NCBI RefSeq assembly: GCF_026167665.1
Contig: NZ_CP098740.1
Coordinates: 3,472,001-3,536,000, forward strand
Source: Streptomyces drozdowiczii
GTDB lineage: Bacteria; Actinomycetota; Actinomycetes; Streptomycetales; Streptomycetaceae
Direction: 5' to 3'
Length of the DNA stretch: 64,000 bases
Shown here: one piece after another, positions 35,739 through 50,550 of the stretch
Layout of the letters: every line of letters begins with the position of its first letter
Position numbering within the stretch: position 1 is the first letter of the stretch
Position numbers and translations under genes: made by a program
The notes under the pieces: model-generated
Told to the model about the DNA's origin: nothing
Seen by the model: only the letters and a program-made list of their open reading frames with translations
Database searches by the model: none

Positions 35739-35876
35739 TCAGGCGGACAGGCTGGCGCGACCCTTGCTACGGCGGGACGCGAGAATCGCGCGGCCGGCAC
35801 GGGTGCGCATACGCAGCCGGAAGCCGTGGGTCTTCGCGCGACGACGGTTGTTCGGCTGGAAGGTGCGCTTGCTCAC
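35739..35876 (-). CDS. rpmH: 50S ribosomal protein bL34
   Basis: A 45-aa basic protein ([18 protein letters not shown] at the start, ending KGRASLSA) that matches bL34 along its whole length. GTG start at 35876. It is the first gene of the rpmH-rnpA-yidD-yidC-jag operon and is divergent from dnaA. Confidence 0.97.
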   Translation of the reverse strand: MSKRTFQPNNRRRAKTHGFRLRMRTRAGRAILASRRSKGRASLSA

Positions 35877-36258
35877 TCGGGGGCTCCAGAAATGACTCGT
35901 GTGTTGGCGGGACATCGCCTGGCTGTCACCGTGCGCCCACGAGAGACTCGCGTAAACGCCCTAGTGCACCGCATTCACAATCACAGATCGTGATCTTTGC
36001 CCATCGGAGGCAGGCGGCAGCAGCCATCGACAACTCGACCTGGTCACGGTACGCGCGGCTACGCCATCCGGTCAAACCGACCCTGTCGGACCCCCCATTG
36101 TGCACAGGCTGTGGACAACGACTTGAACGTCGCGGGTCGGGCTGACTACCGTGGCTGAACTCCGGTTCTTTTTCTTCCCGCCTGCCGGTCCTCACCCACC
36201 CCGACCCATACCGTCCCGAGAACCACACATTCGTGGGACCAGCGAGAGAGCGTGCCCT
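35877..36258. promoter_or_regulatory. rpmH-dnaA divergent promoter region with DnaA boxes
   Basis: A 382-bp gap. It holds two facing DnaA boxes, TTGTGCACA at 36098-36106 (+) and TTGTCCACA on the minus strand at 36110-36118, which together form a near-perfect inverted repeat. In Streptomyces dnaA is autoregulated through such boxes in its promoter. No additional gene is visible. Confidence 0.8.
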
Positions 36259-38061
36259 GTGGCTGACGTACCTGCCGATCTTGCCGCAGTGTGGCCGCGA
36301 GTGCTGGAGCAGCTCCTCGGGGAGGGGCAGCAGGGCATCGAGCCGAAGGACAAGCAGTGGATCGAGCGGTGCCAGCCGCTCGCCCTGGTCGCCGACACCG
36401 CGCTCCTCGCCGTCCCCAATGAGTGGGGCAAGCGGGTCCTCGAAGGCCGGCTCGCCCCCCTCATCAGCGAGACGCTGAGCCGCGAGTGCGGGCGCCCCAT
36501 CCGGATCGCGATCACGGTCGACGACTCCGCGGGCGAGCCGTCGGGCCCGCCGGCGCCCCCGATGCACCAGTCCCCCCAGCCGCCCCACCGCTACCAGGGC
36601 CCGCAGCACGACGAGGGCCGGCACGGCGACGCGTACGACGGCTACGGGAGCCGGCCCGCGGACGACGGCATGCCCACCGCGCGGCCCGCCTACCCGGACT
36701 ACCAGCAGCAGCGCCCGGAGCCCGGCGCCTGGCCGCGCACCCAGGAGGACCTGTCCTGGCAGCAGCCCCGGCTCGGCGGATTCCAGGACCGCGAGCCGGC
36801 GCCCGACCAGTGGCGCGAGCCGTACGGCGGCCGCTCCCCGCAGCACGACTACCGACAGCAGCCGCCCGAGCGCCAGGGGTACGAACCCCAGCACACCGAG
36901 CGCCCCCGCTCCGAGCGTCCCGAGCTCCCGGAGCCGCAGCACCGCCCCGGCGCCGGCACCGGTCGGCCCGGGGGAGTCCCGGGCCCGATGGGCGCACAGC
37001 CCGCACCGGCCCCCGGCCCCGGCGAGCCGCACGCCCGGCTGAACCCGAAGTACCTCTTCGACACCTTCGTCATCGGGGCCTCGAACCGCTTCGCGCACGC
37101 CGCGGCCGTGGCGGTGGCCGAGGCGCCCGCGAAGGCGTACAACCCGCTGTTCGTCTACGGGGAGTCGGGACTCGGGAAGACCCATCTGCTGCACGCCATC
37201 GGGCACTACGCGCGAAGCCTCTACCCGGGCACCCGAGTGCGGTACGTGAGCTCCGAGGAGTTCACCAACGAGTTCATCAACTCGATCCGCGACGGCAAGG
37301 GCGACACCTTCCGCAAGCGGTACCGCGATGTCGACATCCTGCTCGTGGACGACATCCAGTTCCTGGCGAGCAAGGAGTCGACGCAGGAGGAGTTCTTCCA
37401 CACCTTCAATACGCTCCACAACGCCAACAAGCAGATCGTGCTGTCCTCCGACCGGCCGCCCAAGCAACTGGTCACTCTCGAGGACCGGTTGCGGAATCGT
37501 TTCGAGTGGGGACTGACCACCGACGTACAGCCTCCCGAGCTGGAGACCCGGATCGCGATCCTGCGCAAGAAGGCGGTGCAGGAGCAGCTCAACGCCCCGC
37601 CGGAGGTGCTGGAGTTCATCGCCTCCCGCATCTCGCGCAACATCCGTGAGCTGGAGGGCGCGCTCATCCGGGTGACGGCCTTCGCGAGCCTCAACCGGCA
37701 GCCCGTGGACCTGGGGCTCACGGAGATCGTGCTGAAGGACCTGATCCCGGGCGGCGAGGACACGGCGCCCGAGATCACGGCGTCCGCCATCATGGCGGCG
37801 ACCGCGGACTACTTCGGCCTGACGGTGGAAGACCTCTGCGGATCGTCCCGCAGCCGGGTGCTGGTGACGGCCCGGCAGATCGCCATGTACCTGTGCCGTG
37901 AGCTGACCGATCTCTCGCTGCCGAAGATCGGCGCGCAGTTCGGCGGCCGGGACCATACGACGGTGATGCACGCGGACCGCAAGATCCGGGCGCTGATGGC
38001 GGAGCGGCGCTCCATCTACAACCAGGTCACCGAGCTGACCAACCGCATCAAGAACGGCTGA
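36259..38061 (+). CDS. dnaA: Chromosomal replication initiator DnaA
   Basis: 600 aa from GTG 36259. Domain I (1-90) contains [13 protein letters not shown]. Domain II (about 90-260) is a very long Pro/Gln/Arg/Tyr-rich linker, characteristic of Streptomyces DnaA. Domain III AAA+ has Walker A GESGLGKT (301-308) and Walker [10 protein letters not shown] (around 361-369); sensor II/arginine region follows. Domain IV ends with [13 protein letters not shown], the DnaA-box recognition signature. It is autoregulated by boxes upstream and acts on oriC directly downstream. Confidence 0.98.
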   Translation: MADVPADLAAVWPRVLEQLLGEGQQGIEPKDKQWIERCQPLALVADTALLAVPNEWGKRVLEGRLAPLISETLSRECGRPIRIAITVDDSAGEPSGPPAPPMHQSPQPPHRYQGPQHDEGRHGDAYDGYGSRPADDGMPTARPAYPDYQQQRPEPGAWPRTQEDLSWQQPRLGGFQDREPAPDQWREPYGGRSPQHDYRQQPPERQGYEPQHTERPRSERPELPEPQHRPGAGTGRPGGVPGPMGAQPAPAPGPGEPHARLNPKYLFDTFVIGASNRFAHAAAVAVAEAPAKAYNPLFVYGESGLGKTHLLHAIGHYARSLYPGTRVRYVSSEEFTNEFINSIRDGKGDTFRKRYRDVDILLVDDIQFLASKESTQEEFFHTFNTLHNANKQIVLSSDRPPKQLVTLEDRLRNRFEWGLTTDVQPPELETRIAILRKKAVQEQLNAPPEVLEFIASRISRNIRELEGALIRVTAFASLNRQPVDLGLTEIVLKDLIPGGEDTAPEITASAIMAATADYFGLTVEDLCGSSRSRVLVTARQIAMYLCRELTDLSLPKIGAQFGGRDHTTVMHADRKIRALMAERRSIYNQVTELTNRIKNG

Positions 38062-38094
38062 CGGCGCCCCGCGCCGATCCCCGCACGTACCCGG

Positions 38095-38135
38095 AGGGCG
38101 CTGTGCGGACTCGTCAGGAGTCCGCACAGCGCCCT
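38095..38135. terminator. dnaA terminator
   Basis: A perfect 18-bp stem (AGGGCGCTGTGCGGACTC with GAGTCCGCACAGCGCCCT) and 5-nt loop, 34 bp after the dnaA stop. It shields oriC from transcription. Confidence 0.9.
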
Positions 38136-38393
38136 TCCGTCTTCCCCGAAAAGCGGCTCGCAACCCCCTTCGCGCGGCTCCGGATGCCTGCCGGCCGTCC
38201 GCCGGGTCCGCTCCCGGAGCCCCCGGCCTGTTCGATTAATCGCGAGGTCACGGGTGTTCTCCACAGATCCGGGCACTTTTTTCCCTCCACAGCCTGGGGA
38301 TCCAAAAGTTGTCCATACTGCATCCACAGGCAGAACCCTCGGGAGGACATCGGGCCAGCTCAGCGGGTTGGGGATTTGTGGTCAACGATGATC

Positions 38394-38430
38394 CACAGCC
38401 TGTGGACAAGATCTTCGTCCACAGGCTGTG
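38394..38430. repeat. Inverted repeat of DnaA boxes within oriC
   Basis: Perfect 14-bp arms CACAGCCTGTGGAC and GTCCACAGGCTGTG flank a 9-nt AAGATCTTC spacer. Each arm includes a DnaA box, so two boxes point at each other. Confidence 0.8.
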
Positions 38431-39013
38431 CGCAAGGTTGTCCACCGGCTGCCCACAGGTCCGGAGCCGTTTTCCCCAGCAGGAGGCCGCTTCTCCACAC
38501 CGCTGTCCACTGTTCGGCAACACGACAGGCCCCGTCACCGGCCCGAGTGAAAGGCGTCACACCAAGAGGCGGGGTTGGCCTGTGGGGAACGGGGGTAAAG
38601 CTGGGGACAGACCTGGGGAGAAACTGCCCTCCCCTGTGTACGGGTTGTGCACAACTTCCGGGTGTCCACAGAAAGCCCGGGTTGTCCACCGGTTCCACCC
38701 ACAGGGTCGGTGGATAAAAAACAGGCTCTGAGCTGCGAAAACGGGGTTATCCACGGTTTCCACAGGGCCTACTACTACCACCACCCATAGTTAGCCCGGA
38801 ATCCGTTTCGAAGTGGGCCCTGTGCACAACTCGCCCTCGGAGCGCTCCGGGCCGCTCGCCGCGATTTGACCCCGAGCAGCAACGAGTGTCGGTGCGGTGC
38901 GTCAGACTGGTCCCCGGCGTCCTCCCCCTGTCATCGGCGGAGCGACCCGACCAGACGACGAAGGCCGACGACGACGAAGGCCGACAGGGCGAAAACAGCA
39001 GGAGGCGGTTCCG

Positions 39014-40144
39014 GTGAAGATCCGGGTGGAGCGCGATGTACTCGCGGAGGCGGTGGCCTGGGTGGCCCGCAGCCTCCCGGCCCGTCCGCCGGCGCCCGTT
39101 CTCGCGGGCCTTCTGCTGAAGGCCGAGGACGGAGCGCTCAGCTTCTCCAGCTTCGACTACGAGGTCTCGGCACGGGTCTCGGTGGAGGCCGAGGTCGAGG
39201 AGGACGGCACCGTCCTCGTATCCGGCCGGCTGCTCGCCGACATCTGCCGCGCCCTGCCCAACCGGCCGGTGGAGATTTCCACAGACGGTGTACGGGCGAC
39301 CGTCTCCTGCGGCTCCTCGCGATTCACACTCCACACCCTTCCTGTGGAGGAGTACCCGGCGCTCCCGCAGATGCCGACCGCGACCGGCACCGTGCCCGGT
39401 GAGGTCTTCGCCTCCGCCGCCGCCCAGGTCGCCATCGCCGCCGGCCGCGACGACACGCTGCCCGTCCTGACCGGCGTCCGCATCGAGATCGAGGGCGACA
39501 CCGTCACCCTCGCCTCCACCGACCGCTACCGCTTCGCGGTCCGCGAGTTCCTGTGGAAGCCGGAGGACCCGGAGGCCTCCGCGGTCGCCCTGGTGCCCGC
39601 CAAGACGCTGCTCGACACCGCCAAGGCCCTCACCAGCGGTGACACGGTCACCCTGGCGCTGTCCGGCTCCGGCGCGGGCGAAGGACTCATCGGGTTCGAG
39701 GGCGCCGGACGGCGTACGACCACCCGACTGCTCGAAGGCGACCTGCCGAAGTACCGGACGCTCTTCCCCACCGAGTTCAACTCGGTCGCGGTGATCGAGA
39801 CCGCCCCGTTCGTCGAGGCCGTCAAGCGCGTCGCCCTGGTGGCCGAACGCAACACCCCGGTCCGGCTGACCTTCGAGCAGGGCGTCCTGATCCTGGAGGC
39901 CGGCTCCAGCGACGACGCACAGGCTGTGGAAAGGGTCGACGCCGTGCTGGAGGGCGACGACATCTCGATCGCCTTCAACCCGACCTTCCTGCTCGACGGC
40001 CTCAGCGCCATCGACTCCCCGGTCGCCCAGCTCTCGTTCACGACCTCCACGAAGCCGGCGCTGCTCAGCGGCCGCCCGGCCGTGGACGCCGAGGCGGACG
40101 ACGCGTACAAGTACCTGATCATGCCGGTCCGCCTCTCCGGCTGA
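39014..40144 (+). CDS. dnaN: DNA polymerase III beta subunit (sliding clamp)
   Basis: 376 aa from GTG 39014 with CAGGAGG 9 nt upstream. Three clamp domains are recognisable: VKIRVERDVLAEAVAWVARSLP at the start, RDDTLPVLTGVRIEIEGDTVTLASTDRYRFAVRE in the second, and the C-terminal YKYLIMPVRLSG. It forms the ring that tethers the replicative polymerase. Located just past oriC and oriented away from it. Confidence 0.97.
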   Translation: MKIRVERDVLAEAVAWVARSLPARPPAPVLAGLLLKAEDGALSFSSFDYEVSARVSVEAEVEEDGTVLVSGRLLADICRALPNRPVEISTDGVRATVSCGSSRFTLHTLPVEEYPALPQMPTATGTVPGEVFASAAAQVAIAAGRDDTLPVLTGVRIEIEGDTVTLASTDRYRFAVREFLWKPEDPEASAVALVPAKTLLDTAKALTSGDTVTLALSGSGAGEGLIGFEGAGRRTTTRLLEGDLPKYRTLFPTEFNSVAVIETAPFVEAVKRVALVAERNTPVRLTFEQGVLILEAGSSDDAQAVERVDAVLEGDDISIAFNPTFLLDGLSAIDSPVAQLSFTTSTKPALLSGRPAVDAEADDAYKYLIMPVRLSG

Positions 40145-40272
40145 CCTCCCCCGGCCCCGCCCCGGCGGGGCCCGGCGGGCGTGTTCAGCGCCGAGCACGC
40201 CCGGCGTCCTGTCCCCTTCCGGGCGTAGGCTCGGATGCGGGTACGAATCGGCACAACGCTAAGGAATCTCTG

Positions 40273-41151
40273 ATGGAGCTCGGTCTCGTCGGCCTCGGCA
40301 AGATGGGCGGCAACATGCGCGAGCGCATCCGCCGCGCAGGCCACACCGTCATCGGGTACGACCGCAACGCGGATCTCGCCGATGTCCACAGCCTGGAAGA
40401 GCTTGTGGGCAGCCTCAAGGGCCCCCGGGTCGTGTGGGTGATGGTCCCGGCCGGAGCCGCGACCCAGTCCACCGTGGATGAGCTGGCCGAGCTGCTCTCG
40501 CCCGGCGACGTCGTCGTGGACGGCGGCAACAGCCGCTGGACCGACGACGAGAAGCACGCGGAGGAGCTGCGCGCCAAGGGCATCGGCTTCGTGGACTGCG
40601 GCGTCTCCGGCGGCGTCTGGGGCCTGGAGAACGGCTACGCGCTCATGTACGGCGGCGACGCCGAGGACGTGGCGAAGGTCCAGCCGATCTTCGACGCCTT
40701 GAAGCCCGAGGGCGACTTCGGCGCGGTCCACGCGGGCAAGGTCGGCGCCGGCCACTTCGCCAAGATGGTCCACAACGGCATCGAGTACGCCATGATGCAG
40801 GCGTACGCCGAGGGCTGGGAGCTCCTGGAGAAGGTCGACTCCGTCACCGACGTGCGCGAGGTCTTCCGCTCCTGGCAGCAGGGCACGGTCATCCGTTCCT
40901 GGCTGCTCGACCTGGCGGTCAACGCCCTGGACGACGACGAGCACCTCGACAAGCTCCGCGGCTACGCGGCCGACTCGGGCGAGGGCCGCTGGACGGTCGA
41001 GGCCGCGATCGACAACGCGGTGCCGCTGCCCGCGATCACGGCGTCGCTCTTCGCGCGCTTCGCCTCGCGCCAGGACGACTCCCCGCAGATGAAGATGATC
41101 GCCGCGCTGCGCAACCAGTTCGGCGGCCACGCGGTCGAGAACAAGAAGTAA
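40273..41151 (+). CDS. gnd: 6-phosphogluconate dehydrogenase (decarboxylating), short NAD-type
   Basis: 292 aa: N-terminal Rossmann motif GLVGLGKMGGNMRERIRRAGH, substrate-binding DCGVSGGVWGLENGYALMYGG and the catalytic helix GAGHFAKMVHNGIEYAMMQAYAEGWELL with K/N residues of the family. About 290-300 residues is the length of the YqeC/GntZ-type enzymes, shorter than the usual 470-aa Gnd. A homologue lies between dnaN and recF throughout Streptomyces. It feeds ribulose-5-phosphate synthesis. The link to replication genes is positional only. Confidence 0.93.
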   Translation: MELGLVGLGKMGGNMRERIRRAGHTVIGYDRNADLADVHSLEELVGSLKGPRVVWVMVPAGAATQSTVDELAELLSPGDVVVDGGNSRWTDDEKHAEELRAKGIGFVDCGVSGGVWGLENGYALMYGGDAEDVAKVQPIFDALKPEGDFGAVHAGKVGAGHFAKMVHNGIEYAMMQAYAEGWELLEKVDSVTDVREVFRSWQQGTVIRSWLLDLAVNALDDDEHLDKLRGYAADSGEGRWTVEAAIDNAVPLPAITASLFARFASRQDDSPQMKMIAALRNQFGGHAVENKK

Positions 41152-41235
41152 CCCCGCGACGCCGGGTGGGAGGGGCCCAGCCCGCTCCCACCCGGTGGAG
41201 CACGGAGCAGGAAGCCGGGAAGGTCGGCGCACACC

Positions 41236-42366
41236 ATGCACGTCACGCATCTGTCGCTGGCCGACTTCCGCTCGTACGCCCGGGCCGAGGTGTCCCTCGA
41301 CCCGGGCGTCACCGTGTTCGTGGGGGCCAACGGCCAGGGCAAGACGAATCTGGTGGAGGCCGTCGGCTATCTCGCCACGCTCGGCAGCCACCGCGTCTCC
41401 TCCGACGCCCCGCTCGTCCGCATGGGTGCTGAGCGTGCGGTGATCAGGGCGGCCGTCACCCAGGGCGAACGCTCACAGCTGGTCGAGCTCGAACTCAACC
41501 CGGGCAAGGCGAACCGTGCCCGGATCAATAGATCGTCCCAGGTCAGACCCCGTGACGTGCTCGGCATCGTACGGACGGTGCTGTTCGCGCCGGAGGATCT
41601 GGCCCTGGTCAAGGGCGACCCCGGCGAGCGCCGGCGGTTCCTGGACGAGCTGGTCACCGCGCGGTCGCCGCGGATGGCCGGGGTGCGCTCCGACTACGAG
41701 CGCGTGCTCAAGCAGCGGAACACGCTGCTGAAGTCCGCCGCCATGGCCCGCAGGCACGGCGGTCGCTCCCTGGACCTGTCGACGCTCGACGTGTGGGACC
41801 AGCATCTGGCCGGGGTGGGCGCGGAGTTGCTGGCGCAGCGCCTGGACCTGATCGCCACGCTCCAGCCGCTGGCCGACAAGGCGTACGGGGACGTGGCGCC
41901 CGGCGGCGGCCCGGTGGCCCTCGACTACCGCAGCTCCGTCGGCGACGAGACCGGTCCCGAGCGCACGCGCGAGGAGCTGTACGGGCAGCTCATCGAGGCC
42001 CTGGCCGGCGTCCGCAAGCAGGAGATCGAGCGCGGGGTCACGCTGGTCGGGCCGCACCGCGACGACCTGGTGCTCGGCCTGCGCGGAATGCCCGCCAAGG
42101 GATACGCGAGCCACGGGGAGTCCTGGTCCTACGCGCTGGCGCTGCGCCTCGCCTCGTACGAGCTGCTGCGCGGCGAGGGCAACGAACCGGTCCTGGTGCT
42201 GGACGACGTGTTCGCCGAGCTGGACGCCCGCCGCAGGGAGCGGCTGGCCGAGCTGGTGGCGTCGGCCGAGCAGGTGCTGGTGACCGCGGCGGTGGACGAC
42301 GACGTGCCGGGGGCGCTCGCGGGGACGCGGTACGCGGTGTCCGCCGGCGAGGTGGAGCGGGTGTGA
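41236..42366 (+). CDS. recF: DNA replication and repair protein RecF
   Basis: A 376-aa SMC-like ATPase: N-terminal [19 protein letters not shown], Walker A GANGQGKT (30-37), and C-terminal signature [22 protein letters not shown] followed by Walker [20 protein letters not shown]. It helps load RecA at gaps with RecO and RecR. The last 4 bp overlap the next gene (GTGA). Confidence 0.96.
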   Translation: MHVTHLSLADFRSYARAEVSLDPGVTVFVGANGQGKTNLVEAVGYLATLGSHRVSSDAPLVRMGAERAVIRAAVTQGERSQLVELELNPGKANRARINRSSQVRPRDVLGIVRTVLFAPEDLALVKGDPGERRRFLDELVTARSPRMAGVRSDYERVLKQRNTLLKSAAMARRHGGRSLDLSTLDVWDQHLAGVGAELLAQRLDLIATLQPLADKAYGDVAPGGGPVALDYRSSVGDETGPERTREELYGQLIEALAGVRKQEIERGVTLVGPHRDDLVLGLRGMPAKGYASHGESWSYALALRLASYELLRGEGNEPVLVLDDVFAELDARRRERLAELVASAEQVLVTAAVDDDVPGALAGTRYAVSAGEVERV

Positions 42367-42926
42367 GCGGCGACGGCGAGGGGAAGGCCCCGGGCGGCGA
42401 GGACCGGGCGAAGCCGGCGGAGCCGTCCGGTGTGGACCTGGCCCGGGTCGCCCTGCGCGCGGCGAAGGAGCAGGCGCGGGCGCGCGGTGAGGCGGCGCAG
42501 CAGAAGAAGCAGGCCAGGCGCGGCGGCGGGCTGCGCTCCGGGGCGCGGCGGGACGGCCGCGATCCGCTGCCGCTGGGCGCCGCGATCAACCGGCTGATCA
42601 CCGAGCGCGGTTGGGAGACCCCGGCGGCGGTGGGCGGGGTGATGGGCCGCTGGCCGCAGATCGTCGGTGACGACCTCGCCCTGCACTGCGTGCCCGTGCG
42701 GTACGACGAGGAACCGGACCAGCGGGTGCTGACGGTGCAGTGCGATTCGACGGCCTGGGCGACACAGCTGCGGCTGCTGGCTCCCCAACTGGTGGCCCGG
42801 CTCAACGCGGACCTGGGCAACGGCACGGTGCGGATGATCAAGGTGCTGGGTCCCGGCGGTCCACAGCACCGGTTCGGCCCGCTGCGCGCCCCGGGGAGCA
42901 CGGGCCCCGGCGACACCTACGGCTGA
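42363..42926 (+). CDS. dciA: DciA family (DUF721) helicase-loading protein
   Basis: 187 aa from GTG 42363, overlapping the recF stop by 4 bp. The first 75 residues are Ala/Arg/Lys-rich; the DUF721 core follows, with [41 protein letters not shown] and [21 protein letters not shown]. DciA is the ancestral loader or operator of DnaB in bacteria lacking DnaC/DnaI, and Mycobacterium DciA is essential for replication. Its place between recF and gyrB is conserved across actinobacteria. Confidence 0.9.
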   Translation: MSGDGEGKAPGGEDRAKPAEPSGVDLARVALRAAKEQARARGEAAQQKKQARRGGGLRSGARRDGRDPLPLGAAINRLITERGWETPAAVGGVMGRWPQIVGDDLALHCVPVRYDEEPDQRVLTVQCDSTAWATQLRLLAPQLVARLNADLGNGTVRMIKVLGPGGPQHRFGPLRAPGSTGPGDTYG

Positions 42927-45368
<2,442 letters not shown>

Positions 45369-45414
45369 GTCGGCCGTACAAGCAAGCCGCAGCGCGAAAG
45401 GACTTTGACCAGCA

Positions 45415-48069
<2,655 letters not shown>

Positions 48070-48072
48070 AGC

Positions 48073-48762
48073 GTGAGTGGAGCCACGGGCGCCGGTTCGG
48101 CCGCTTCCGGAGCCGGAGGTAACGGTGCCCGTGGCCCCGCCACGGACTCCCAAGGGGGCACTGTGACGGATACACGGGGCCCTCAGCCCCAGTACGAGGG
48201 TTACGCGACCGGGCCGCTGCCCGGCGAGCGGGAACCCGCACCCGGGCAGGCGGGCCCGTACCACCCGCCGCAGGCCTACCCCTCGCCTCCGGGCGGGACG
48301 CAGGGCGGTGGGCGGCCCTACGGCGCTCAGCAGGGCGTGGGACCGGCCCAGACGGCCCGCAAGCCGCGGACGGGGGCGCGGACCACTCCGCGTACCCGCA
48401 AGGCGCGCCTGCGGGTGTCCAAGGCCGATCCGTGGTCGGTGATGAAGGTCAGCTTCCTGCTGTCCATCGCGCTCGGCATCTGCACGGTGGTGGCGTCGGC
48501 GGTCCTGTGGATGGTGATGGACGCGATGGGCGTCTTCTCCACCGTGGGCGGCACCATCAGCGAGGCGACCGGTTCCAACGAGGGCAACGGCTTCGACCTC
48601 CAGGCGTTCCTGTCGCTGCCCCGGGTCCTGGTCTTCACCTCGGTCATCGCGGTGATCGACGTGGTCCTGGCCACCGCGCTGGCGACGCTGGGCGCCTTCA
48701 TCTACAACCTGTCGGCGGGCTTCGTGGGCGGCGTCGAGCTCACGCTGGCCGAGGACGAGTAG
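48073..48762 (+). CDS. DUF3566 transmembrane protein
   Basis: 229 aa from GTG 48073, 3 bp after gyrA, surely co-transcribed. Residues 1-110 are Gly/Pro/Ala/Gln-rich and disordered; the DUF3566 domain starts RLRVSKADPWSVMKVSFLLSIALGI, with two transmembrane helices (the second near RVLVFTSVIAVIDVVLATALATLGAFIYN) and ends GGVELTLAEDE. The family is found next to gyrA across actinobacteria; in Mycobacterium the homologue is linked to cell-wall growth. Molecular role unknown. Confidence 0.9.
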   Translation: MSGATGAGSAASGAGGNGARGPATDSQGGTVTDTRGPQPQYEGYATGPLPGEREPAPGQAGPYHPPQAYPSPPGGTQGGGRPYGAQQGVGPAQTARKPRTGARTTPRTRKARLRVSKADPWSVMKVSFLLSIALGICTVVASAVLWMVMDAMGVFSTVGGTISEATGSNEGNGFDLQAFLSLPRVLVFTSVIAVIDVVLATALATLGAFIYNLSAGFVGGVELTLAEDE

Positions 48763-48838
48763 CCCTGCGGGTATCGATTTTGGGACTGGCCCCGACGTGC
48801 GCTAATCTTCAGAAGTCAGCGCGACGGAAAAGCGCGGC

Positions 48839-48915
48839 GGGGCTATAGCTCAGTTGGTTAGAGCGCATCCCTGATAAGGATGAGGCCACAGGTTCAAATC
48901 CTGTTAGCCCCACCA
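48839..48915 (+). tRNA. tRNA-Ile (GAT anticodon)
   Basis: GGGGCTA at 48839-48845 pairs with TAGCCCC at 48905-48911; D-arm AGCTCAGTTGGTTAGAGC, anticodon loop CTGATAA with GAT, and T-arm GGTTCAAATCC are all canonical. The 3' CCA is encoded (48913-48915). Confidence 0.97.
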
Positions 48916-48918
48916 GCG

Positions 48919-48952
48919 CGAAGGCCCCCACCGGGAACGGTGGGGGCCTTCG
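48919..48952. terminator. Terminator after tRNA-Ile
   Basis: A 14-bp perfect stem (CGAAGGCCCCCACC with GGTGGGGGCCTTCG), 6-nt loop. Confidence 0.88.
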
Positions 48953-48983
48953 GCGTTTCCGGGATGTCATCCCGGATGCGGCG

Positions 48984-49307
48984 TCATCTCGTGGCCGTAC
49001 GCCGCAGGCGGCCGCGCAGCGTCTGCGCGAGGGCGCCGAGGACGAATGCCTGGACCAGGGCGCTGACGACGACTCCGCCGGCCAGGAACCAGTACGAGAC
49101 GGCGCCCTGGCCCCCGATCTCCATGCCCACCATGGAGAACAGCAGGGACGCCGGGGCGGTGAGGAGGAACGGCCAGACCCCTACGAAGCCGGGGTCACCG
49201 AAGGTAGCGGCGGCCGCCTCGAACACGATGGAGGCCCCGACGATCCCCAGGTAGACGGCGGAGACGGGGTTGGCGAAGGTCAGACGGAACAGGGCGCGAG
49301 CGTGCAT
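48984..49307 (-). CDS. Small integral membrane protein
   Basis: 107 aa from ATG 49307, with GGGGGA upstream. Three to four hydrophobic segments: VSAVYLGIVGASIVFEAAAATF, FLLTAPASLLFSMVGMEIGG and SYWFLAGGVVVSALVQAFVLGAL, then a short basic tail. The family is conserved in Streptomyces without a known role. It converges on the tRNA-Ile terminator. Confidence 0.78.
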   Translation of the reverse strand: MHARALFRLTFANPVSAVYLGIVGASIVFEAAAATFGDPGFVGVWPFLLTAPASLLFSMVGMEIGGQGAVSYWFLAGGVVVSALVQAFVLGALAQTLRGRLRRTATR

Positions 49308-49478
49308 GGGATCCCCCGGGAGCAGCGGTAGTTGGTGCCCTCCATGTTTGTGGCGCGTCGGGCTCCGGGCGTGAGTACACCTACTCATCCGGCATGTGTG
49401 AACGCCCGGGTGCACGGGAAAGCCCCCGTCCGGTGTGAACCGGCCCGGGGGCTCAGGGGATCAGGTGCGGCGGCGCTG

Positions 49479-49862
49479 TCACGGTGGCAGGAGCGAGGCG
49501 TCCTGCGCCGTGGTGCCGTGCGAGGTGCGGGCGGAGCCCGTGGTGTTCACGGTGTTCCTGGTGTCCGAGGACAGATGCCGGGTGGCGGGTGAGGAGCCGT
49601 GGGCCTCGGCGCGGATGCGCTGCTTCATCGTGGGCGGCAGCGCCCGGTCACGCGGAAGGGTCCATCGCACCGAAGGACCGGTCGCTGTTGCGCGGGCGGC
49701 GGGCGTGTGCTCGTGGGCCGTGGCCGCCGGCTCCGTGTTCGTGTTCGTGGTCGTGACCTGCGCGGCGGTGGCGGTGGCGCTCGCGAAGCCCAGGGCCGCG
49801 AGGAGTGCGAAGAACGCGGTGACGAGGGCGGTCCAGATGTTCTTGGCCGAGACGGTGCTCAT
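49479..49862 (-). CDS. Small secreted protein (DUF6344-like)
   Basis: 127 aa: an N-terminal hydrophobic segment (IWTALVTAFFALLAALGFASATATA) acts as signal peptide or anchor; the rest is Thr/Ala/Ser/Arg-rich and probably disordered, with a central RDRALPPTMKQRIRAEAHGSSPATRHL conserved-looking core. This resembles DUF6344 proteins of Streptomyces, though I cannot confirm by search. Function unknown. Confidence 0.65.
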   Translation of the reverse strand: MSTVSAKNIWTALVTAFFALLAALGFASATATAAQVTTTNTNTEPAATAHEHTPAARATATGPSVRWTLPRDRALPPTMKQRIRAEAHGSSPATRHLSSDTRNTVNTTGSARTSHGTTAQDASLLPP

Positions 49863-50157
49863 GGCCCCTCACTTTCGGGTGGTCCGGTTTGCTTACCTTT
49901 CCGATGATGTGGATCCGGCCCGCGATTTCGTGGACCGACGCCGCGCATGCGCCGATCTTCAGATGAACACCACTCGTATGGTTCAACCGGCCCGCTCCGG
50001 CTTCCGGTAAGGGCGTCCGAGGGGCACGCACAGAGGGGCCCCGGCCGCACGTCGGCAGGCGCCAATTGGGTTGCGGGGAGGTCACCGGTCGATATCGGCC
50101 GGTGTGTATAGTCGGGCGGCAGAAGTCCCCTACGCCAACGAAGGACGAGGTCGCGCG

Positions 50158-50292
50158 GTGAAGAAGCTTCTCCTGGTCGCACTGGCCGCCATCGGCGGGC
50201 TCCTCGTGTACCGCCAGATCCAGGCGGATCGCGCCGAGCAGGATCTGTGGACGGAGGCGACCGACTCCGTGCCCGCGGGTTCGGGTGCCTGA
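50158..50292 (+). CDS. DLW-39 family small protein
   Basis: A 44-aa protein from GTG 50158: a hydrophobic N-terminal half (KKLLLVALAAIGGLLVYRQ) followed by the diagnostic ADRAEQDLWTEATDSV. The family is a tiny actinobacterial membrane-anchored protein typically found near gyrA/tRNA-Ile. Role unknown. AAGGACGAGG upstream serves as ribosome-binding site. Confidence 0.82.
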   Translation: MKKLLLVALAAIGGLLVYRQIQADRAEQDLWTEATDSVPAGSGA

Positions 50293-50550
50293 GACGGAAC
50301 AGCCTGGTACGAGCCCCGGTCGCTGACGCGGCCGGGGCTTCGTGCTGTTGCGGAACCGTGACAGCCGTGCTTTTGGTTCGCGCGAGTAAATCAATTCGGC
50401 CGCCGCCGCAGACAGCGGCGGTGCTTGAGGGGCAGGATGGGCGGTCGTTGCGGCCGCGGGGGCTGCCGCCATGGCCGCGATTCCGGCCGTGTTCGTCTGT
50501 GTACCCGGCCGCCGAGGGGCAGCCGTACGGATAACGAGGGGAAGCGCGTG

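Larger units (their letters stand above)
38062..39013. other. oriC: Chromosomal replication origin oriC
   Basis: The 952-bp gap between dnaA and dnaN holds at least fifteen DnaA-box-like nonamers on both strands. Examples: TTCTCCACA 38257 and 38491, TTGTCCATA 38309, TGATCCACA 38389, minus TTGTCCACA 38401-38409, TCGTCCACA 38415, TTGTCCACC 38438 and 38682, CTGTCCACT 38503, TTGTGCACA 38645, GTGTCCACA 38662, minus TTATCCACC 38709, TTATCCACG 38748, minus TTGTGCACA 38821. Streptomyces oriC has about 19 boxes in two clusters, which fits the groups at 38257-38511 and 38645-38829. An A-rich stretch lies near 38713-38720. Confidence 0.96.

Noticed and set aside
40153..40172. GC hairpin between dnaN and gnd as a terminator
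   Set aside because: A 9-bp stem with only a 2-nt loop between co-directional genes; too weak to list as a terminator.
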